Of a stretch of DNA of 46,206 nucleotides, positions 43,401 to 46,206 are shown piece by piece. Source of the DNA: JAWBOD01 sp964651405 (GTDB taxonomy: Archaea > Aenigmatarchaeota > Aenigmatarchaeia > Aenigmatarchaeales > Aenigmatarchaeaceae); NCBI GenBank assembly GCA_964651405.1, contig CAZYZB010000001.1:1-46206 (forward strand), read 5' to 3'. Positions within the stretch are counted from its first letter, which is position 1; every line of letters begins with the position of its first letter. The position numbers were made by a program, and so were the translations under genes. The notes beneath the pieces were generated by a model. It saw only the letters and a program-made list of their open reading frames with translations. It made no database searches and had not been told where the DNA came from.

Positions 43401-46206
43401 TAATCCAGCTGTTTCCATCATTTTTGCTTATGAATAAAGTACAAGTTACATTATCCAGTTGAGTGTCATTAACATTTACACTATAATTAAATTTAGTTCC
43501 CCAGCCTTCAATAGAAGGACTGACATTTAAATTTGAATACTCAGTTGCAGTATTATTCAAATAAGTCCAGTTTACAAGCAAAGTTGAATTATCATAGTAA
43601 TAAGTTTTACTCGAGTTTACCCTTATACTGTAATAACCACCCATGTGCAGGCTCGTGTTCCATGTATTGTTGTATTGACCGCTGCTTAATTCTTGTGCAG
43701 GCGATGGTTGCAATAGCTCATATATTAAATTTGGATTTCTTTTTTCATGACTCACATTTGCACTTGTTATTGCTAAACTACATTCATCTGAAATATTTGA
43801 TGTAACATTTACTGTGAGACCAGCGACTATCATAGAACTTTGCGGAGGATAAATTATTGAGTTCTTTAATTGACCGTAAATATATGTGGTTTTATTATCG
43901 GTTTGACTAACTCCATAACAACTATCATTTAATGCTATCTTCCACCATTGTCTTCCTGCTGAAAAATTACAATCTGGTTCAAAGCTATAATTAAAGTAAC
44001 CATCACTCTTAGTCTTGATATTAGTGTAGTTAAAGAAGTTATCTCCATTTGTTGTGAACTGAACAGTTCCATTAACATTTTCAAAATTAATTTCACCTTG
44101 TAGGTCGTCTATAAATTTAACTCCTAAATAAGTAGTTCCAGTTCCTTCTCTGCCAATTGAATCTCCATCACCGAATAAAGATACTATGTTAGGAGAAGTT
44201 GGATCAACTGCTATTGAGAATGTATTATTACCTTGATTCGTGTAGTTAAAATTGTCTGAAACATTAAACTTGAAGAATTTATTTCCAACGTCACTATATG
44301 TTCTGTTACAATCGAAGCTTATGCCACTAAATGCCAAATAAGCGTCTGTGCAGTTTCCTGTAGAAGGAACACATATCTTTGAACTATAATAATCCCAATT
44401 GCCAGTAAGGTTTAACCATAATGAAACATTCAACGTGCTGCCAAGCTCACCGTCTTTATCATTATCTTCTGCATTTGTTGCAAATGTCCAAGAGTCTCCC
44501 CACGAATAATACCCAGCAGAAGTTGTGGGCGCATCTAAAGTTAATACTGGTTTTGATGTTAAGTAATAAGAATTAATCGTTAGGTTAGTTTCAGATGAAG
44601 TATAATATTGTTTTTCTGCCTTTGTTGTCACGTTAACATAACCATAGTTCCATGCTGGCGGATTTGTACCATGGGTTGTGTTTCTAAATGTGCAGTTATA
44701 AACTCCTCCACCTTCATATATTATTGCTCCTTGAGGACTCTGATCATTAACACAATCTTTTTCTTGTGGTGTAGCTAAAAGCTGTTGTGACTTGAATGTT
44801 ACATTAGCATTTGTAATCGGTCTACACTCATCAGTTATGTTAGCTCTAACGCCTACATTTTCTATTCCTTTCAGGAACAAGTGTCCATTCAATGGTTCTA
44901 GGAAATTAACTCTTAAATCTATAGTTGTTACGTTTATGCTGAAATTAGTACTGTTTGTAATCTTGTAAGCTGAAGATGTTATTATGCCAGCTTTCCATTT
45001 TTGTGGTCCAACTTCAAAATTACATCCAGGATCGAATTGTCCAGAGCTTGTATTTATATAGCCTTGAGATGTTGAAGAGCCTACTTGTATAAAGCTACTT
45101 GCAGTATCATTAGTTACCCACATATTGCCTGTAAATCCGATTGTTGGGTAAACTCCTTTATCTCTATCGAATACTCTTACACTTAATGTCTGAGAGCCAG
45201 AACTTCTGTTGACAATCGTACCATTGCCTTCTATATATTCCAATAAAATATCATCTTCTCTGACTGTAAATGCTCCATTAGCAGTTTCATTAATATTCTG
45301 TGGGAGCTGCGGATCTGGAGAAGTTTCACTCACGTTGAATTTAAATGCATGAGGTCCTAGTCCAGGATTATTGAATGCAGGCCATCCATAGATTATGAAA
45401 GTTACGATTGTATTATTCCCCTGTATAGTTGTGTTTGACATGGCAGTTGCATTTGGTTGTGCCCATTCTCCTGACGGAACAGTTTGACTAGAATTTACAA
45501 AAAGTTTTACAGTCATCGTGTCGTTGTCCTCATCTGAAGCATTAACTCTGAATATCCACCTTTCTCCCCAACCACCATCATCTTGTATTCCTGTTGAGTT
45601 GTAAGATTGTACTACAAAGTTACTTGTTAGCACTGGTTTGGTTTCAACCCAGAAGCCTCTTTGGTTTGCTTGATAAGTTTCGTTAGTTTCATTATAATTA
45701 TAATTCTGTCTAGTGGCATTCAATTTTACATCCCAGCCTTGAGCTAAGAAACCACTTGTATTTAGACTACAATTGTAACTTCCATCACCGACGTTTACTA
45801 TTGGGTTACAATAATTAATCGCAGCACCTCTTATTGCAGAAAAGTTAACATTAGCATCAGTTACTACAAAATCACATTCATCGCTAATGTTTCCTATAAT
45901 TGGAATGTTTTCTCCGTCTGGATATTCTCCTCTCAGATATTTCTCTCCGTTTGGTGATGTTATTGTGAGTAATCTTAAATCACCAGTGACATTCAATGTG
46001 AAGTTGGTTGCTGTTGCATTCAAATCCCGATAACAGCTGTCAGTCGTACCAGCTATCCAGTAATGCCTGTCAGCAGTGTGTGTGCAGTTTGGATCAAACC
46101 AATAACTGGCATTTCCCAAAGAGTCAGTAGTACTGATGTTCTCAAGCCTGTAGGCAGAAGACTCGTTAGTGACCCAAAAGCTGACATTGACGTTGTTAGC
46201 ATAAGT
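33298..46206 (-). CDS. Giant surface protein fused to a cytoplasmic HerA/FtsK-like ATPase (N-terminus outside window)
   Basis: The frame is open to the right edge; 4302 residues are visible. The outside part (about 3900 residues) has six tandem ~1-kb repeats (46206 to about 40540), further Ig-like modules, a region with CARDB/NEW3 modules shared with the protein at 24178-30039, a Cys-rich motif (CGNGECDSSYGESTTNC), a 33-residue Gly/Ala hinge and two more beta domains. A membrane helix (WLTYVVLLVGVPLIIIFM, about 34425-34475) leads to a cytoplasmic ATPase: Walker A AAGGTGSGKS, Walker B LLLVYDEVH, then FLISQVLLDFKGAI and NEIQLRTKY. This matches the HerA/FtsK superfamily of hexameric motors that move DNA or proteins. 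Sequons are dense outside and absent in the motor part. A ring of such subunits would link an ATP-driven ring to very long external fibres. The fusion is unusual; its job is unknown. Confidence 0.88.
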   Translation of the reverse strand, partial: TYANNVNVSFWVTNESSAYRLENISTTDSLGNASYWFDPNCTHTADRHYWIAGTTDSCYRDLNATATNFTLNVTGDLRLLTITSPNGEKYLRGEYPDGENIPIIGNISDECDFVVTDANVNFSAIRGAAINYCNPIVNVGDGSYNCSLNTSGFLAQGWDVKLNATRQNYNYNETNETYQANQRGFWVETKPVLTSNFVVQSYNSTGIQDDGGWGERWIFRVNASDEDNDTMTVKLFVNSSQTVPSGEWAQPNATAMSNTTIQGNNTIVTFIIYGWPAFNNPGLGPHAFKFNVSETSPDPQLPQNINETANGAFTVREDDILLEYIEGNGTIVNRSSGSQTLSVRVFDRDKGVYPTIGFTGNMWVTNDTASSFIQVGSSTSQGYINTSSGQFDPGCNFEVGPQKWKAGIITSSAYKITNSTNFSINVTTIDLRVNFLEPLNGHLFLKGIENVGVRANITDECRPITNANVTFKSQQLLATPQEKDCVNDQSPQGAIIYEGGGVYNCTFRNTTHGTNPPAWNYGYVNVTTKAEKQYYTSSETNLTINSYYLTSKPVLTLDAPTTSAGYYSWGDSWTFATNAEDNDKDGELGSTLNVSLWLNLTGNWDYYSSKICVPSTGNCTDAYLAFSGISFDCNRTYSDVGNKFFKFNVSDNFNYTNQGNNTFSIAVDPTSPNIVSLFGDGDSIGREGTGTTYLGVKFIDDLQGEINFENVNGTVQFTTNGDNFFNYTNIKTKSDGYFNYSFEPDCNFSAGRQWWKIALNDSCYGVSQTDNKTTYIYGQLKNSIIYPPQSSMIVAGLTVNVTSNISDECSLAITSANVSHEKRNPNLIYELLQPSPAQELSSGQYNNTWNTSLHMGGYYSIRVNSSKTYYYDNSTLLVNWTYLNNTATEYSNLNVSPSIEGWGTKFNYSVNVNDTQLDNVTCTLFISKNDGNSWINRGNVTINNGIGLCSINVSDFICEEIDNSTNTKWFRWQIYDGTNIGNTSAVQGPNITKDDAVIYYIWGNDTKVNRSDSSSNNVDLLILGVNDTDKNVPANNSNVTFYITKSESVFLSQMNSTNSSGHVLYYFNPDCNYNSPGPQKWKGIITDNCYVQQNTTNYTLEIYADLNYTPYAYRSPNFYNDQTVLRDEQNLTINAGVPPTDEAIKDDCNVEINVSSITMQAINNVTNDTYNCTEIVQPLSTTGVYRCNRNTSDMRARWYNIIVNVTKDYFNNKSVRVNGSFFIETKPSILNTSIVSTQGGEIGGWGERFYFNATVNDDDYDYINATLYVRRFGIGSWLQANKTNIESPAINTTITLSWSKGACEASQSDPYPHIWEFKFNATDDGNSPLFGDTIYETTIEPKNFSLEKNDVNLTFMSGNTEVWRNGTDYINLSLKITDFDRGNIAIGSGVNGSFWVTTNGTNFAGQKISSSDDDSNLTYKFPQDIPAGQAKCDYKTGTQNWFGGVYNDACYKYKNSTNYTFALKSYLAPSIVNPSGQGYIFGDPVPANGTLNDECSYIENATVTYRYTHQSGVYYDCTKIDNNGWMENLGWYNCTKIPFSRGWYNISMSASKNYYASNSTLKYNAFYLGYRPDLYNPRVVIPGTETPKTIGGWGELYEFKVTLTDQDLNMNNVSLWKSYDNVTWYLIEMKQDQGIGKDISFTYRLSCDDYALQSPRLYYKFNTTDPFGYKDETESNNITLERDNVTLTINTTSSNSSVRRINNNIAFLEFRIYDSDNQTYPTNANGTIYITEDGSSYSSAFNCTSSNGNCSINYNPNCSSSVGLQYWKTGTVEKNGFSCYQIINSTNASFIVYGQLNISLNYPKTGAILNRNRTAELNSSVSNECNQGVTGANVSWYNSTWNLLSNGYNTTWSIPINYKRGSETIYSNVTRQYYDNNSNSTSVYIYGWSDIDSIIPSNGSAYSAGAAVDIKCHVIDGNTTQPLSNYTVYFFKNGNSLDNVSTDSNGYANKTWYTSTESAGWYNLTCKIEDNTTVYYNASISKRESWVILSRPLIIDQIIRQYDSIYRNDSFNPHQTNITAHTKDADIGDADNSSVYFYSSTSLLGNCTTNITGWCSLINFNPDDTFTPGPYTIYINATNSQNENSQTNNTSITVKGILNTTIISPPDTDHCGASGLICPKSTFIVLRANGTTENEESFSIINPTIKWYNETIQLAEGNDTTMPLPTVIQQKTGPHQIMAVAIKPYYDDGSKNVSINITGISAVEWISPTGIVSYPNMFYPTCFVKDQASSSGIADYAINFSYKWEPASDFTFNGTYQTNSTGYANYNFIPTQKGNITFNCTIGNNDTQFYTANIPNDVETLWIKDIEAPKIYNISMIPNESIEANLNITNITAKVEDNYEIDSVWANITAPNGTVIVYMSNITIPETGFGFYRAIYSANYTAPIEGFYNVSIFAKDSGPEYNINSSYAGNLSVWGKINGFVQQSPLSITAFGVNQTHGYTFTVYTNFTNLGPATAYNVNLTHQENPSGSISYNDSYKYCGTLYANQVCSWIFNVTVPTKTIPSLIKAYTVGSWRNPDLTLNETMNLTDILVSSNPILDVSPTSIYQTTPHDKETTVGNFTALSGGNYRVTSIMVSLLPQNQPGNIVYACPSCIVTFIPEKPGTLEPGSNASVVVKIQVPAGQPPGNYWSYINVSSSNAGEKYVFMNITVPTNNSWERIPESFGTISAPPNTNGTIGYINVSNIGNVKLQFETFNTGDNGYLTIENTTFPYAFELEKQARKDLLIGWITPTNAVQQLWNATITLTSSGTPSSKVINLTLDTRDIPPIITDININPMQFEFGYENVSIQARITDNIAVDKAWVNITPPNSSSFIMLLQNYSSNIYNTTYVYPIAGTHQIIICANDTASLITCTSPYNITSSDTTIIQITPNATLIKITNITQEWGQSFVINFSVSNIGGSRATNINASINSSINVTASPNNYSYAILVRNASQYNTTTITVSNATQPGIYYVDFNANWTNLNNTFNSSKATLELNVTRNPFIDIVENEINRLIFAATNETINITLRSIGNDNATNISLNCISGIVCQNFNVTLNPQNISQLPIGNITYVNITFIIPYNYPTGTHTGTISVNWFDSIQSQNFSTTLPVSILVPANTSWIHQPTEIYKRILDNETGIYGEINITNTGNSQVPLEITVNGTIAPYLTLGNFTNISYGEMKTIKINYSSPSIVYDTNYTGYITTNLTGALRENASQKEKSTFVSLFVTPYNVKIIYPNETNPKLGVNPGNVIQVKVNVTENGTIVNSNTTFVIKLFNDTISNVTVASSSFDSPQNLWLVNFTAPNFALERAYNLNVTASHNGTYNNTRSDVKYNSIVYNDSTAPKINISIPVRIPANTTLNIREIIIESGILKNLTSNIIYPDSSNLTINLALISTSIETYIYEFNFTNTSQLGNYTIYARACDLSGNCNSTTTIFEIYPTVIFSGYAKDVESASENPLLFNFRFLDLGTNSLRFNFTSNSSTGYYNETIDAKNYNLEISTHATNFLNTLKLYGYNITVSYYNPISLGNIPRVRTTISALKGIYISNSLPYSSAKIVIDFSDCASGGCSIPIYDPQHLGIYRYNANWTPKITTAQNTLWTRISNVGYDNSDGSVNLTSLSVSVNTTLNGAYILAEYICGNGECDSSYGESTTNCPTDCPYIPIPPTPPGGGGGGGGGGAGGGAGAGGAGGAGGGGAAGAGGVPSVPVTPVPLEVKSTLIETTLAPGEEKTFSVDVTNNLETSVSATVVAEGPVFKLLTIQKPVLTIGRKSTEVIEIKAAASTKTIPGIYTGEIVVKAGAVTHRTPVTVNVQALIEPLLDVKVKILSKEVSPGSNLSFEISLMNMGETAKVEDITVTYSVYALNNQSYIVTSSKETLAVEDVATYRSTINIPAKTPEDKYILEANASYWYGKKFATSTDNFDVSSLPWPLLILRSVFLNWLTYVVLLVGVPLIIIFMRWYSSYRASKIAKARYVAPLDFNTLPKAGPDAIEVGRVAETDVKAYINIPQLVMHSIAAGGTGSGKSVSAQVCSEELLKRKVPIIVFDPTAQWTGFMKPCKLQAMIDLYPKFGLKPTDVRSFKTNIILVEDPDMQIDIKKYMIPGEITVFVMNRLPAEKLDHFVRRSIQAIFDMRPGESKQIKLLLVYDEVHRLLPKYGGKGGYIAIERACREFRKWGIGVFLISQVLLDFKGAIRANIANEIQLRTKYEGDIGRVKSKYGVDYASKVTRLTIGTGLFQNPEYNNGRPWFLSFRPLLHSPFALTDEEIDTYIKLNKRIEAVDAVIGKMKTNKIDTYDIEVELNIVKDKVKTAAFKMAETYLESIEKRIEKMK
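35182..35280 (-). other. 33-residue pure Gly/Ala hinge in the giant protein
   Basis: Every codon in this stretch encodes glycine or alanine, flanked by Pro-rich segments (PIPPTPP before, VPSVPVTPVP after). It starts with ten glycines. It is a local island of high GC, which also creates several meaningless frames on both strands. It separates the long repeat fibre from the membrane-proximal domains and would act as a flexible hinge. Confidence 0.9.
40540..46206 (-). repeat. Six tandem ~1-kb coding repeats in the giant protein
   Basis: Each unit of about 320-355 residues has the same order of marks: an F-x-P-x-C element followed by a Gln/Lys-Trp (WFDPNC, FDPGCNFEVG, FEPDCNFSAG, FNPDCNYNS, a diverged fifth copy with CDYKTGTQNW, YNPNCSSSVG), a Leu-rich strand, a D-E-C element (NISDEC), a Y-N-C-T element, a Tyr-Tyr-x-x-N-x-T element, a Thr-Lys-Pro-x-Leu element, and a G-W-G-E element. 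The F-x-P-x-C marks lie at about 46095, 45040, 43970, 42995, 41930 and 40930. The spacing of about 1.0-1.07 kb is regular. Copies are diverged in DNA, so the repeat is old, and cysteines are conserved. Confidence 0.8.

Noticed and set aside
1..46206. tRNA, rRNA, CRISPR array or insertion sequence
   Set aside because: I saw no cloverleaf-like element, rRNA-like block, regularly spaced short repeats, transposase motif or terminal inverted repeats. A tRNA scan was not possible by eye for every position.

Overview
The window looks like a metagenome-assembled archaeal contig, most likely from a DPANN-type archaeon. It is AT-rich. It carries an archaeal family-B DNA polymerase, an Lhr-type helicase with an intein, a type II methionine aminopeptidase, and many secreted or membrane-anchored proteins packed with N-glycosylation sequons (N-x-S/T). 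Genes are tightly packed, and TATA-like boxes often sit about 25-30 bases before the start codon, as expected for leaderless transcripts. I cannot fix the phylum from sequence alone. A 100-base N run at 6788-6887 is a scaffold gap. It falsely joins two genes, lhr and polB, into one open frame.

Layout. Positions 1-1019 hold the end of a surface protein and a tiny membrane peptide. Positions 997-4175 hold housekeeping or unknown genes: methionine aminopeptidase, an amidohydrolase, a DUF192 protein and a secreted protein with a possible jelly-roll fold. Positions 4194-11098 hold a frameshifted DUF763-like fragment, DNA polymerase B and the Lhr helicase, whose motif V is interrupted by a 506-residue intein with a LAGLIDADG endonuclease. 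A small unknown gene follows at 11224-11553.

From about 11.6 kb to the right edge almost everything appears devoted to the cell envelope. A compact minus-strand run (20013 down to 11612) encodes a winged-helix regulator, four secreted or anchored Ig-like proteins, two MinD/ParA-like ATPases, a small basic protein and two small membrane proteins. A second minus-strand run (22290 down to 20095) encodes three more envelope proteins. Divergent from it, two tandem paralogous secreted glycoproteins (22368-24177) share long stretches of near-identical DNA. A 1953-residue anchored surface protein (24178-30039), an M50-like membrane metalloprotease, two small coiled-coil proteins and a 637-residue coiled-coil protein follow.

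The most striking gene is at 33298-46206. It is incomplete at its N-terminus but already 4302 residues long. It has an extracellular region of about 3900 residues (six tandem ~1-kb repeats, then other Ig-like modules, then a 33-residue pure Gly/Ala hinge), one membrane segment, and a cytoplasmic HerA/FtsK-like ATPase domain with intact Walker A and B motifs. The coiled-coil gene starts one base after its stop codon. I infer that this gene, the two MinD-like ATPases, the coiled-coil proteins with a shared SHOCT-like motif, and the Ig-like membrane proteins could form an ATP-driven cell-surface machine for adhesion, host contact or macromolecule transfer. Only the domain composition and gene order are seen directly; the function is inferred.
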